From contig JABYQQ010000034.1 of assembly GCA_022605405.1 (NCBI GenBank), positions 124,001 to 188,000 on the forward strand: 64,000 bases of DNA. The letters run 5' to 3'. Source of the stretch: Earliella scabrosa (lineage: Eukaryota > Basidiomycota > Agaricomycetes > Polyporales > Polyporaceae). Positions 1 to 10,589 of this stretch are shown one piece after another (the stretch's first letter is position 1; the number at the start of each line of letters is the position of its first letter). The position numbers and the translations under genes were made by a program. Below the pieces are notes generated by a model. That model was not told where the DNA came from. It did no database searches and saw nothing but the letters and a program-made list of their open reading frames with translations.

Positions 1-899
1 TGCGAGCAAGATACCGTACGTCGGCCCGGCGCCTAGGTTGATCGCGCCGTCGGAGCCAACGTACAGCGCAGACGTGATCATCTCAGCGCTGTCGGTCCGA
101 TCGTCAGCTGCGCTCGCCGAAGGAGTGATGTTCTGCGAGCGATGCTCACCAAGTAAAGTCAATCGAGCACACGAGCGCTACTTGTCCGGTGACATTCGCC
201 CATCCGGTGATCCAGCTCGCCAGGGGAGCCCACCGTGGCGGGGCGAGTTTCGCAGAGAAGTAGTACAAGCCTGCGCTCGTTCTGGAATTTGCAGTCAGCG
301 TCTCTTCGGCGCGATGGATGGGGATAGAAGGAGCGACGGACGTACGGCATGGCAGATGTTAGCTCCGCGAGCGACGCGGCGATCGTCATCACGAAGAGGG
401 AGGGAATCAACCACCCAAAGACCATTCCGACATGCCCGCCTGTGGAGGTTCGACGGCGCACGAGGCACGAGGCATGATGGTGTTTGAGCAATGAGTATGG
501 TGGCAGGGCGAGCGCGGCGCCGGCGATACAAAATGAGACGTACCGGAGATGAGGGGGAAGTACATTGTTGAGGAGACCGAGGCGACGACGCCCATGATCG
601 AGAACGCAAATGCGATTGTCTCGATGAGCTATCGGGGACATAGGTGGGCGACGCGTGGCTCTCAGCAAGGGTTGCGTGTGTTTGGACATCATGGAGTAGG
701 TAGGGGTACGAGGCAAGGAGAGCAGAAAAGAGCTGCAACTCACAGAGAATTCGCGCCTGAACTCGCTCCGATACCCCAGCTTCGCAAGAAGCACATCGTC
801 GGCGTGTTTCAGCGCTGCCAAGCTCCCGCCTACCTCCGACCCCACACCCTCCGCCCCTGCCTTCGCCGAAACCGTTGCCTGCTGCCCGTCGTCGGACAT
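1..899 (-). CDS. APC-superfamily amino-acid permease, N-terminal part (cut by window edge)
   Basis: This is the 5' part of a plasma-membrane amino-acid/GABA-type permease. Inferred exons are 744-899, 544-628, 346-439, 150-281 and 1-88, with GT-AG introns of about 60-115 bp and consistent phases; together they give about 185 residues. The start ATG (897-899) opens a hydrophilic, Gly-rich N-terminus followed by LGYRSEFRREFS, the usual run-in to the first helix. The first helix (ETIAFAFSIMGVVASVS), a GGHVGMVFGWLIPS segment and a SAGLYYFSAKLAPPRWAPL block follow in the order seen in fungal GABA/choline-type permeases. The last visible exon reads AEMITSALYVG then GPTYGILLA. The acceptor of the last exon was chosen because a nearer AG would create a stop. 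The remaining helices lie beyond position 1. A decayed relative lies at 10.6-11.2 kb. The family call is firm; the substrate is unknown. Confidence 0.8.
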
Positions 900-1969
900 T
901 GCTGCGCAGAGGGATTTGCAAGAGGAGGTAGAAGCAGGCCGGGCGAGCGTCAGAAAATGCCAGTCCTTATGCCATGGGCGGTGATGTAACCCTCGCCGTC
1001 GTATATCTCCGAGATGACGACCTGGTAGGTCCAATGCGCCTCTTTCGACAACGTGTTTGGTGCATGACCGGGCGTATCGCTGGACGGGGCGCGTGGGTGG
1101 ATCAGGCCTGAGAAGAGGGTGTCGCAAACGGTATCTGGCGACCTGCGACTTCCCAGAAGAAGTGCGCTAGAGCTCGATAACCCGGTCTGGAAGAACCACC
1201 GGTCTGAGATGATGCGAGGACAACTTGCGGAACCGTGAGACGGCGGGCACGGTGGACAATGCTGTTATCTTGGCGGACATTGTGCGATTGAGTCTCGCCG
1301 TTCTGATACTCAAGCTCATCTGCATGCGGGTGCTCGTCAATGTTGCATTGGCCTATTCTGTTTGCGAGGGCGACTTACCTGAAGTTCAGAGTGAACTGAG
1401 CGTTGAGAGAATCAGAGATGATCGATGATGGACGTGCAGAACTAAAGTTTCCAGAGGGTTGTAGACGCCCATATGCGTCGCAGTGTGAGTCATAAACTTG
1501 CTCTCATCCTCTAGTATCTACCTCCACCCTCTTCCCTCCACCTGCCCTTGACCATTCCCCTCTCGGGCAGAATACAGTCATATTTCAGTTTCCTTCGCCT
1601 GCTGCACATTTTCAAAGATGCGCCGGTTGCCCACGGTGTGCTACCTCAACGCTCACTTCTCCAACTGCCATCTCGAATCTCGAGCACCGTCTCATCCGAT
1701 GTCGCTCGGAACGCTGGCTGAGAGCACGGGAATTGGTATTCTCTAACTCATGGATGCAATAGCTTGAAGCGTCCGCGCTCTGACGTCCATGCGAACATCC
1801 ACAAGCCACGGTCCGGTCGACGACTGAGTTCCAGTGAGGTGCCTGTCGACGGAGCTCCGTGCTTCTTCTGTTCGCATGCTCACACGGGACCGACTGACCT
1901 GCCCCAGAGGCCAGCACCTCTTGCTCCTGCTCTGCATCTGCAACGCGGCAGACAACAAGCCCCGCAAGT
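900..1969. other. Intergenic, no gene recognised
   Basis: This stretch separates the start of the left-edge permease from the deacetylase-like gene, so it should carry both promoters. The open frames seen here (for example 1225-1428 +, 1612-1989 -) have no recognisable domain and no exon-like continuation. A pyrimidine-rich tract around 1500-1610 lies upstream of the plus-strand gene. Confidence 0.4.
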
Positions 1970-3972
1970 ATGCCACGCAAGGTCCTCATTGGCTTCGGAG
2001 TTGACGTTGACGCTGTGGCGGGCTGGTACGTACATATTGCTCACGGTTCTGAAACCCGTCCCACGTCCCATGTCGAACGGGTACCCTTGGAGATAGGCTG
2101 GGCTCCTATGGAGGTGAAGACTCCCCGCTTGACATCTCTCGGGTAAGAAATGATGCGCCATAGTGCGTTGAACGCGAGTTTTCTTAACCCTGGTTTGCCT
2201 CGTGCCACTGCGGTGATGTAGGGAGTCTATGCCGGGGAGGTCGGCACGCCTCGCTTGTTGAAGCTGTTCGCCAAGTACGGCATCAAGACGACGTGGTTCA
2301 TACCAGGTATGCTGCTTCAGTCACGCCACGTGTAGCGCATTGACAGAGTACTGAATGATTCCATGCTGCGAACTTCGCAACCGTCAGGGCATAGCTTGGA
2401 AACCTTTCCGGAGCAAATGGCAGCCGTCAGAGACGCTGGCCACGAAATGTACGTGCGCTCCGATCGTCGACTATGTCGAAGGTTCCGGAACCTGGACACG
2501 AAGCGAACGCGCTCATCTTTGACACGAACGGTGCAGCGGTCTGCATGGCTATTCACACGAGAACCCAGTGGCGATGACTGAAGAACAGCAGAAAGATATC
2601 CTCGACCATACGTACAACCTGCTCACCGCGTTCAACAACGGCGTCCCGCCCAAAGGGAGCGTTGCTCCGTGGTGGGAAACGAGCAAGGAAGGCACTGCGC
2701 TTCTACTGGAAAAGGGGATCGAGTACGGTACGTTTTGAAGAGCGTGAATACGTGTGGGCAGGTCGCTCAATGTATTCGCAACAGACCATTCAAACATGGC
2801 ACACGAGCAAGTAGACCTACCTGTGTCGGTTCGTGCCCTTCGGGCCTATGCTGATATTACCGTATACGAATAGCTCCCAAGCATACTACTTGCGCGACCA
2901 AGACATCTGGACAAAGATTGACTACAAGGCGAAGGCAGAGACCTGGATGAAGCCGCTCGTTCGAGGCAAGGAGACGGGGCTAGTCGAGATTCCCGGCAAC
3001 TGGTACCTCGACGACCTGCCGCCCATGATGTACGCTTCCCTGCAGGGTGCCTGCCAGACAACGCCCAGCTCATAACCTATGTCAGGTTTATCAAGTCGAG
3101 CCCCAACTCTCATGGATGGGTGCGTCTTGTCGCGATGTACGGCGGCGCATCGACGTAACTGTGATCTTGCTGTACAGGTCAACGCGCGCGACGTTGAACA
3201 GTTGTGGAAGGACATGTTCACCTACCTCTATAGGTAAGCAGTCGGCGGCTATCCATAGCATCTGCTTCCTCCATCGGTTACCGCTGATCCCTACATCTTC
3301 GGCGCCACAGAGAAGAAGAGAACTTCATCTTCCCGATCACCATCCATCCAGATGTTAGCGGGTACGTGATCCTCGTTCTCAGCTGGTTCGCGGAGCTGAA
3401 CGTTGAACTCTATACTCCCTCTATACGATCCGCGCCGAACATACACCAGCCGCCCGCACGTTCTCTTGATGCTCGTGAGTCTTCTCTTCCTACACCGCAT
3501 GAGCGCATACCGCGCATGCCACAATCACTAGCAAGTGCTCACTTGAGACCGTCCCTGTGTTACCATGAACCCCACGTCGGTCTACCCCTACTACTGTCCT
3601 CCACTCTCGCGGCTGTCCCTTGACAACACTCCTCCGGACTGAACACGCCGGCGGCCCACCTGCTGCGCACGATGTACTCGAAACGTTCCTCCAACTCGCT
3701 CCTGCCGCGTCGCCCACGGCTGGCGGGCCCTCCTCTCCCGCCCCGCCTCGGCCCTCGGTTATCAACACCCCGCTCCCGACTCCACGCCCAACTCACTCTC
3801 GACCGGTCCTGGATGGCCCTGACGGCGACGCATGCAGGAACGGTTCATCGAGTGGGTGAACACGCACGAGGGCGTGCAGTGGGTCCCCATGATCGACATG
3901 GCGAATGAGTTCCGCGCGCGCGTCGCGCCCCCGCCTGGCGCGGTCATGCCGCGCGGGTTCGTCCGGTCTTGA
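1970..3972 (+). CDS. Polysaccharide-deacetylase-like hydrolase (NodB/CE4 fold, HpPgdA-like group)
   Basis: This is a metal-dependent hydrolase of the NodB homology fold, in the cytosolic HpPgdA/cyclic-imidase-like branch rather than the secreted chitin deacetylases: no signal peptide is visible. Inferred exons are 1970-2025, 2097-2142, 2222-2306, 2388-2448, 2537-2727, 2785-2824, 2874-3029, 3086-3119, 3178-3233, 3311-3361, 3450-3474 and 3838-3972; they sum to 312 codons (311 aa). The N-terminus [16 protein letters not shown] holds the first metal-site Asp. [10 protein letters not shown] supplies the H-x3-H metal motif. [17 protein letters not shown] and [12 protein letters not shown] are typical later blocks. 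The junction between exons 6 and 7 (2810-2875) is provisional: the obvious GTAG donor breaks the frame and I used a weaker GTCGGT. The last intron (3475-3837, 363 bp) is far longer than the others. The substrate is not predictable from the sequence. Confidence 0.75.
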
Positions 3973-5309
3973 TGCAGGTGGAGGTGTTTGTGAGGAGGCA
4001 GTTTTGGTTGTTACTGCGATTGTAATTGTACGTAAATGCTGCGCGATTGGAGATCATGCTACCTACACCCGTGACCTTTTCAGTTTGATTATGTGACAGA
4101 TACCCCGCTGCTTGTCGAACGTTTCAGAGGAACGTTGCGGGTCAGCTTCGGGCAGGACACTCACGGTACAGTCATTCCCCGCCCGATGTTGGGTGGGCTG
4201 CAGTCGCGTCGGGCACTAGCAAGCACCGTCAGGCTTCGTCCTGCAACATCGCCGTTCACCAGTAGCAAGACCCGGCCGCCTCCATCTCAGACATGTCTCA
4301 AATAGCACTTGGTGAGTGCTATACGTACCGGCCGCGAGCGGGTTTGCTTGCGCATGCAGTGTTGGCTCCGCGTCGAAGTGTGGCGTCGGCCTCGGGCGGT
4401 CGATGATTGTAAAGCCATTCTCAGCGTTCCCGCGCACTGGACCTCGCGCGGTCGGACCACGAACGCGACATTGTTTGACCTTGTGGTGCGTCAGATCGGC
4501 CCGCGCTCGGAGTTCGGTGGTATTACTGCTATCAGAATCGGCGTTGCGGGGTATACCGCGCATCGGGTGCTAGTATTCTGCTGGCAGGTATGATACCGGA
4601 CGTGGAGAAGGGACGGGTTGTGCCATGATGGAGGAATCACGACATGTAGCTGCAGCACGCAAGCACAAATTCGGCGTCGGAAGTAAGCAGTGTAGCAATC
4701 CAGCTGAGGTACACCACGATGCCTCGAACGACATTAGCTGGGTTCTAGGATCGAGTGTGAAGTCGAGGTGGAGGCGAGTCGTAGCTAGAACCAGATATGT
4801 TTGATACCAAGCTCAGTGCTATCAGGCCGCGAACGCGACTCGTTCTTTTGAGTGTACATTATTGATGTCGTTGTACAAGCTCCCGGATCAAGCCGGGTCT
4901 ATGGCGAGACACCACGGCCGTTAGGACGAGAACGACTCGTGATATGCATAAGGATGAACGGCGCACCTTCGGAACACTCAGAATCATTGCTCTAGAACTG
5001 GAGCGAGGCTCGAGCGCTGCGGGGGTTTGAAGTAACACAGCTTAATCGTTCGCGGCTCCGAACGATCATCACAAGTTTGCGCCCTGCTGCGGTTGAGACG
5101 ACATTCGGCCTTCTGAAAATGGACATCGTCGGAGGCTGGGGCTGAGGTCAAAGAGCACCCCAGATCATAGTAGGACTCCATCCTGGGTGCATCATCGACG
5201 AGTCGGTCGTGAAGTGAGCAAAACCAGGACAAGGGAAGGGATCATGATAGCGAGTTGCAAGTTGCAAGGGGAGCCCGCGGTGAGAACGTCCACTGGATGT
5301 GGTAGAGAA
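3973..5309. other. Intergenic, nothing clear
   Basis: Short frames on both strands overlap each other without a recognisable domain. The segment starts at the stop of the deacetylase-like gene and runs to a candidate minus-strand exon pair. No terminal repeats or transposase-like reading frame were seen. Confidence 0.35.
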
Positions 5310-5590
5310 GAATACTTGCTTCGGGATAGGAAGCAGCACAGGTATGAGAGCTGCCTGGGAGCTGCGAAAGATTGTCGAAGCGGAGAAGGAAGAATGACAG
5401 ACGCGACTCACGCGAACGAAGCATAGGCATAGCCGACGATACTAAGTTGTAAGAAGAGTCGAAGAGCCTCCAGGCGTTCCTCTGGCGGCAGTCCGATGAC
5501 GCGGTCCCATGGATGTGAGACATTCACGCCCGGTCCGGTGACGAGAGAAGGTTGGGAGTGAAAGATGTGCAGTGGCTGATCCACGGTTTG
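5310..5590 (-). CDS. Possible exons of an unrecognised gene
   Basis: On the minus strand a clean reading frame ends at 5412 with a GTGAGT donor. It reads PGVNVSHPWDRVIGLPPEER and then LEALRLFLQLSIVGYAYASFA, which has the composition of real protein. A GCAG acceptor at 5362-5363 continues in phase into QAALIPVLLPIPKQ. I could not find a start codon, a confident upstream exon (an acceptor near 5590 is possible) or a 3' end, and I do not recognise the family. It could be part of a membrane-associated protein, or a gene relic. Coordinates mark only the two candidate exons. Confidence 0.3.
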
Positions 5591-6964
5591 TCGACAGGGC
5601 CTCTACGTGCATACGTATTATTGAGCAACCAACTCTGGGAAAGCCTCTGCTCCATTCAGCTGTGAAACGATTCGCGAGTACTTTTGATAGATGCCCAGTG
5701 CAACTTCAGGACGTTAGTCATGATTCAGGACTGAGGCTCAGAGCATACAAGTGAAGTCAAACTAGTGCCCCTGACGGCTATGAACCACTGCGAGAACTCA
5801 GTTAAAGAGTCAGAAGCATCGAATCGCAAAGAGGGGGAGAGATGAGATCGGGACGCAGAGACTAAATGAGTCAGAACATGTACGTACTGAAGTGCGTCTG
5901 ATGAGAACCGGACCTGACAGCATCAACGATCAGAGAAAATCAAAAACATAATCGCTATTTGAAGTTGAAGGTTATGATGACTAGCTGAGCTAGTAGCTGT
6001 AGACAAAGGTTACGCCGTGGCACATAGACAATGCCTACGCTGAAAGCCTCTGAAAAGGCGTCGTGTGGGTGATGGGAAAGTGGACTGAGCGATCCCCCAT
6101 GCATCAATACAACAGGTGACAAGCATCTTGTCGCATGAGGACGGCAGGAACGCACATGTGTTCTTCGTGCTCGTAAAGACAACAAGGAGGAGAAGTCGTG
6201 CATCAGATCATCGACCAGACACGCATGATGTTGCTGTGCATCGTTGTCTACAAAGGCGACGTGGGGTCAGTACTGGCCAGTACTGAGTAACCCAAAAGGA
6301 CAGAGATGTTGAGAAGGGGGTCCCAAGCTGGAAGGTTGTGAACATTTGGCTCGGCAAGGGGGGTACTAATAGCGAGTGATCCCAGTCGATGCAACGGTCG
6401 CCAGCGTGAAATACGTATGCCCAAGAGGTTTACACTAAGTAGTACTTTCCGAGCCGGCCACGACAGTCTCGATGAAGGATATCGTAGTCTGGATAGAGCT
6501 CGTCGTGGCTCGAATGGGCGCGGGCGGGAGCTGTGCGATGAGGTCAGAGACGGCGCTGATGTCGAGGAGGGCGAAGACCCGTCTGCGATCTGGCGGGGAG
6601 GACCTCGGCCGACGCCGAGCAAGGAAAACAAAAACGTAAGACACAACAGGGTCTGATGGCGGGATCTGGATCTGGGTGAGAAGGAAGACAAACGGATTAG
6701 GCAGGCGGAGGCACCCGCATCAAAACGCGCGAGTGGCGGCTGGCAATGGCGACGTGACGGGCAAGGCAGTTCGAGGCTGCTTTTCTTCACAATAAGTCCA
6801 CGGCATCGTCGCTAAACGGCCCTCAATAAATCCGCAAACGTTTTCCCCCGCACTAGCTCTCCGGCGCTCTGTTCTCTTCTAATCCCTTTCCTTCTGCGCC
6901 CTCGACGTTGTTGAATTCCTCCCCAGTCTCTCTTCCTCATCCTGTCTCACTCTCCTCGCGTGCG
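5591..6964. other. Intergenic, with an unsupported minus-strand frame
   Basis: This stretch includes the promoter of the plus-strand gene starting at 6965, with a pyrimidine-rich leader from about 6840. A 180-codon open frame at 6248-6790 (-) and an overlapping one at 6435-6644 (-) exist; both are Ser/Arg/Pro-rich with no domain or splice continuation, so I do not call them genes. Confidence 0.35.
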
Positions 6965-8203
6965 ATGGCTTCTGCTCTCGCTTCCTCTTCCGCCGCGTAC
7001 GCGGTGCCGTCGCTCAAGTACTACTTCTCTCCCACAACCTTCCATGACCGCTCCCGCTCATCATCCCGCCCTTTCTCCTCCTCTTCCAATTCTAGCTACA
7101 CCGGGCCACCCACCAGCCCGTCCCCTCATGTCCCGCTGAGCGCAACCTCCTACTTTGCGCACGCGCCCGAACACCTGTACGACTCACATTCCGCGTTCGC
7201 GTCGTGCCCCGCCTCAGCCTCCAACTCCCCAATGCAAGAAAACATGTCTCGCATGACACGCCTTACCAGACCGTTGCCTACGCCCCCCACAACTCCAAGC
7301 CCGCAGAGCGTGCGCGTATCGCTACCTCCTCGTCCTCTCCCTCGGCCGCCAATCCACCGTTCTCAATCCTACCAGACCTTCCGCCATCCGCTCCCAACAC
7401 CTCCCCTGTCAGCGCCTGACACGCCCCCAGAGGAGCCCGTCGCGTCAACGTCAACGCTGCCTGCGCCCGCGACAGGGTCTGTCGTCGAGAGCACGGCGCC
7501 CAACCGCTCACGCACGCCCACTACCGCCGCGCTCCCACCTGTGCCCTCAGAGCGGCCGTCCATCCGTCTCGAAATCCCCTCTGCGCCCCCGCTAACGCCC
7601 TCGTCACTCAAGTTCGCCACCCCGCTCTCCCCTATTGCGTTCAACATCCCTGGCCCGCGCGACCTCCGCAGGCGCCGCGAAGAGGAGCTCTCGCGCCGCA
7701 TGACCGAGCTCGGGTTCGTCGAGTCGCCGCGCACACCCAAGGACCCTTCGTCCGCTTCGACCTCTGCGTGCGCGTCGACGTCCACAGAGAGTTCATCCGG
7801 CCCGGCCTCGTCACTCTCGCCTTCGCATGAGCGCAACTTCTCAATTTCGAGCGTCGAATCCGAGGGAGACGCAGAGCGAGACGTCGTTCTTCTCGTCGAC
7901 TGTGAGTCGGACGTTGAGGAGCACCCGACGCGGAGCGAGTCGAGGCAGGCGATGCTCACTCTCTTCGCGGACGACGAGGAGGACGAGCCAAAGCTGGAGG
8001 CGATTGCAGAGATCGATGTGGAGCCTTGCAGGCCATCGGCGTTCGAGATCCAAGTGGATGTGGAGGTCGAGGTCATCACGCAGGAGGCGGTCGCGCGCAC
8101 AAAGCGACGTTTCAGCCGCAAGTGGATACGCGAGCGCAAGGGGAAGCGGTACACGGAGCAGGACTTTTCAGAGATTATCGCTGAGCTACGCAAGCTGCGA
8201 TGA
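6965..8203 (+). CDS. Pro/Ser-rich low-complexity protein of unknown function
   Basis: This is a single-exon gene of 412 residues starting at the ATG at 6965; the frame is open further upstream but has no earlier ATG. Residues 1-270 are dominated by Ser, Pro, Thr and Ala with repeated PLPTPP-type stretches, which suggests a disordered scaffold with possible SH3-ligand motifs. Residues 215-250 carry a basic helix (PRDLRRRREEELSRRM). The region after about residue 300 is acidic (DDEEDE). The protein ends in a compact basic/helical tail (FSRKWIRERKGKRYTEQDF, then SEIIAELRKLR), which looks like the most conserved part. No catalytic motif or membrane segment is visible. A long antisense frame (7369-8193) is a by-product of the biased codon use. 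Function unknown. Confidence 0.7.
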   Translation: MASALASSSAAYAVPSLKYYFSPTTFHDRSRSSSRPFSSSSNSSYTGPPTSPSPHVPLSATSYFAHAPEHLYDSHSAFASCPASASNSPMQENMSRMTRLTRPLPTPPTTPSPQSVRVSLPPRPLPRPPIHRSQSYQTFRHPLPTPPLSAPDTPPEEPVASTSTLPAPATGSVVESTAPNRSRTPTTAALPPVPSERPSIRLEIPSAPPLTPSSLKFATPLSPIAFNIPGPRDLRRRREEELSRRMTELGFVESPRTPKDPSSASTSACASTSTESSSGPASSLSPSHERNFSISSVESEGDAERDVVLLVDCESDVEEHPTRSESRQAMLTLFADDEEDEPKLEAIAEIDVEPCRPSAFEIQVDVEVEVITQEAVARTKRRFSRKWIRERKGKRYTEQDFSEIIAELRKLR

Positions 8204-9088
8204 GGGTGTTGTTGTCGGCTCGGATCGCTTCCTCGAGGTATGCCTCCATGTCCCCTCGTTTCGGATCGAAGCTGACGGCGATGTTCTCAGTTCTCTCGAC
8301 AGGATTTTGTTCTCCGTCGCAGCCGTTGCATCTGTACTTTTATGATTTACATATTGACCGCTCTCATCTCGCTGCACCGCTCGTTCTGTCATGTATCATA
8401 TCCCTGTCTATACTTCGTCTACATCCGTCGAGCACGCCACGCACTAGGGATTCTAGATGGGTACCGGTTTATCTCCTAATCCTATGCCGCCTTGCTTTTG
8501 TTGCTATAATTATTGTACTGCACTCCTCCTCACTGTGCTAGGCTACTCGTGCCCCCAGTTGGAACACGCTATTCCCTTGCTGCTGGTGTGTCGACTAGTC
8601 GCGCGACCTCTCGTTCCTCGCCAGAACATTATTCCCCTCGACGGAACGTAACTGCACGTAAGAGCATGATCGATCGAGCCCCTACTCTAATCATTAATGA
8701 AGTATACATGGTGGCATCGGGGCCCGGCGGGCTGACGTCCCGACGGTCCCGTCGCCGCCCCTGGTACCTGGCCGACGCTGCGGTGGCGGCGGCTGTAGGT
8801 GGCGGCAGCAGTCCGTCGCAAGGAACTGAAGAGGAAAAACTATGTAAGACTGGAGCCATGGTGAAGAGTCAAGAGCGCTAGCGCAGCCTTCACTTGCCTT
8901 CACTACAACCCTGCGCAATTGACTCTTGAGCTAGTAGCAACGAAACAATCCGCGCGTCATGGCGGTATATCTTCTTCTTGTACTCACTGCCCTGCTCTCT
9001 TGTGCGTTGCGTAGGCGGCGAATTGGCTGCGAACTAGCGGGGAATTGGGGAAATCTCGTCGCTGGGTGTGGGACGCAAGGAATAAGCG
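8204..9088. other. Intergenic
   Basis: The 3' flank of the low-complexity-protein gene. Several short frames occur, for example 8513-8881 (+), with no domain, no exon-like continuation and no repeat structure. I see no gene here. Confidence 0.4.
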
Positions 9089-9155
9089 AACGCGTCGCGT
9101 CGCGTAGCGTCACGTCACGCGAGACGCGTTTATCACGTGCTGATGCTTACGTCAT
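9089..9155. promoter_or_regulatory. CGCGT/CACGT-rich promoter segment with a CRE-like site
   Basis: About 100-160 bp upstream of the DUF7704 gene, CGCGT and CACGT units are iterated (around 9089-9126). They are followed by an E-box-like CACGTG near 9134 and by TTACGTCA near 9147, a match to the bZIP (CREB/ATF-type) site. The elements are read directly from the sequence; regulation through them is inference. Confidence 0.4.
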
Positions 9156-9252
9156 TATTCCAATCGGACATGGACGTGAGATCAGAGACTCAGCTCTGCG
9201 CAACGAACGACCCACAGTACTCATTCACTAGATACTCTCAATCCGAAGCGAC

Positions 9253-9741
9253 ATGGGCAAGCACTCTATTTCACTGCCGTACAGGCTCTTCTTCCTGTAC
9301 ATCGAGCCAATTTCCGCGATTGTTGGAGCATTCTATGCTGGAATCAAATCGATCGAGTATCTCACCTACCTTTCCTCCTCCCCCTCCGCAGTGAAGCTTG
9401 CCCAACACCCACCCACAGCGACAGTCGTCTCATTGTACCAACTGTCTAATCTCTATCTCCTCTTCGCCCTCAACGAGCATCTCGTGCTCTCATCTACGAC
9501 ATCACTCCGAACGTGGCGCACGCTGCTCTTCTGCCTGCTCATAGCCGACTTTGGCCATCTCGCGACGATGGTCCCGCTCGCCAGGGAGAAGGGATTTGTG
9601 GAGGTGTTCGCGCGGTTCTGGGCATGGAACGCGATGGAGTGGGGCAGTGTGGGGTTCGTCTACGCAGGGGCGACGATGAGGAGCTCCTTCCTCTTCGGGA
9701 TCGGCCTTGGCAGCTTGAAGGATGCTGTGAAGGACGAGTAG
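9253..9741 (+). CDS. DUF7704-family integral membrane protein
   Basis: An intronless gene of 162 residues. It opens with SLPYRLFFLYIEPISAIVGAF, the signature N-terminus of fungal DUF7704 proteins, followed by LYQLSNLYLLFALNEHLVL, LLFCLLIADFGHLATM, a WNAMEWGSVGFVYAGATMR segment and a final FLFGIGLG turn. Four hydrophobic segments at roughly residues 10-30, 60-82, 92-112 and 125-150 indicate a small polytopic membrane protein. Its length is close to the family norm. These proteins have no assigned function. The start is fixed by the only ATG ahead of the conserved block. It sits alone, downstream of a CRE-like promoter segment. Confidence 0.85.
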   Translation: MGKHSISLPYRLFFLYIEPISAIVGAFYAGIKSIEYLTYLSSSPSAVKLAQHPPTATVVSLYQLSNLYLLFALNEHLVLSSTTSLRTWRTLLFCLLIADFGHLATMVPLAREKGFVEVFARFWAWNAMEWGSVGFVYAGATMRSSFLFGIGLGSLKDAVKDE

Positions 9742-10589
9742 GACGCAAAGGTGTGTACTTGACAGTTTTCTCGAGAATGTTCAGAGCTGTGGTTGCCAAG
9801 TCCTCTCTGAATACTCTCATTTAGCAGGCAAATTTGATGCCGACTTTCCCTCGTGTTCAATCATCTCTGGCAATTACTTATGCTATCACGATGTTGTTTC
9901 TCTTCTGGACTAGGGAGAGTAACGCGTGCACAGTCACTGCATACGTCCCGCCTCCCTGGAATCGAAGTTTCATCTGACGGTCTCACCGTCGCTGATCTCG
10001 GGCACTACACAGCAATGGGCGAACTTCAGTCGGCGCTTCGAGGCTCCGCGTCCCTACATAGGGCACATGGGTCGTGCCGGAATGCGGTCGTAAGGAATCA
10101 AGACAAGGCAAGGAAACGTTCAACAACGTCCGAGATCGGCATACACCCCACTATCCCCATCCTGTCCCGTAGGTTCGATTTTATCGTTCTCAAGGTCCGT
10201 GAATCACTCCGATGCGGGAGCTAACATCTCCTCCTGCCTTCTTTCAGTTTCTCTCCTATATGCCAAGGGTAACCCACATGCCGAACCAAGACCTCCTTTG
10301 GCGACATCGCTTCAGCCCGTTCGGTCGTCGATTCAAGATTGCACTTGGTGTGTGGCCCGACTGTCTTCTTTAGGTTCCGGTGAGATATCCCGGGGATGTC
10401 CCGCAGTACCTGGACTACAGTGCGGGTCCGCTCCGACATATGCCATACACACCTCGACTCTCAGGAGGACACGATCACGAGTACCTAGGAGGCGTGGCTG
10501 CAGCCGAGGGTTGTACTGCTGTGGAGAGGTGGATGTACGTATCTCAAAGGCCTGGTCGATCACTCGTGGTCGGAACTACAAGAATCTGA
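9742..10589. other. Intergenic or decayed permease sequence
   Basis: This lies between the DUF7704 gene and a broken amino-acid permease. Earlier exons of that permease would be expected here on the plus strand, but I could not recognise them, so they are either lost or too decayed to read. Confidence 0.35.

Noticed and set aside
6248..6790. 180-codon minus-strand frame starting MKKSSLEL
   Set aside because: Ser/Pro/Arg-rich without domain or splice partners; an overlapping frame in the same strand reads equally well, so neither is supported.
7369..8193. Long antisense frame (about 275 codons) over the low-complexity-protein gene
   Set aside because: Ser/Arg-rich mirror of a biased coding sequence; no domain, and the plus strand has a natural start and a conserved C-terminus.
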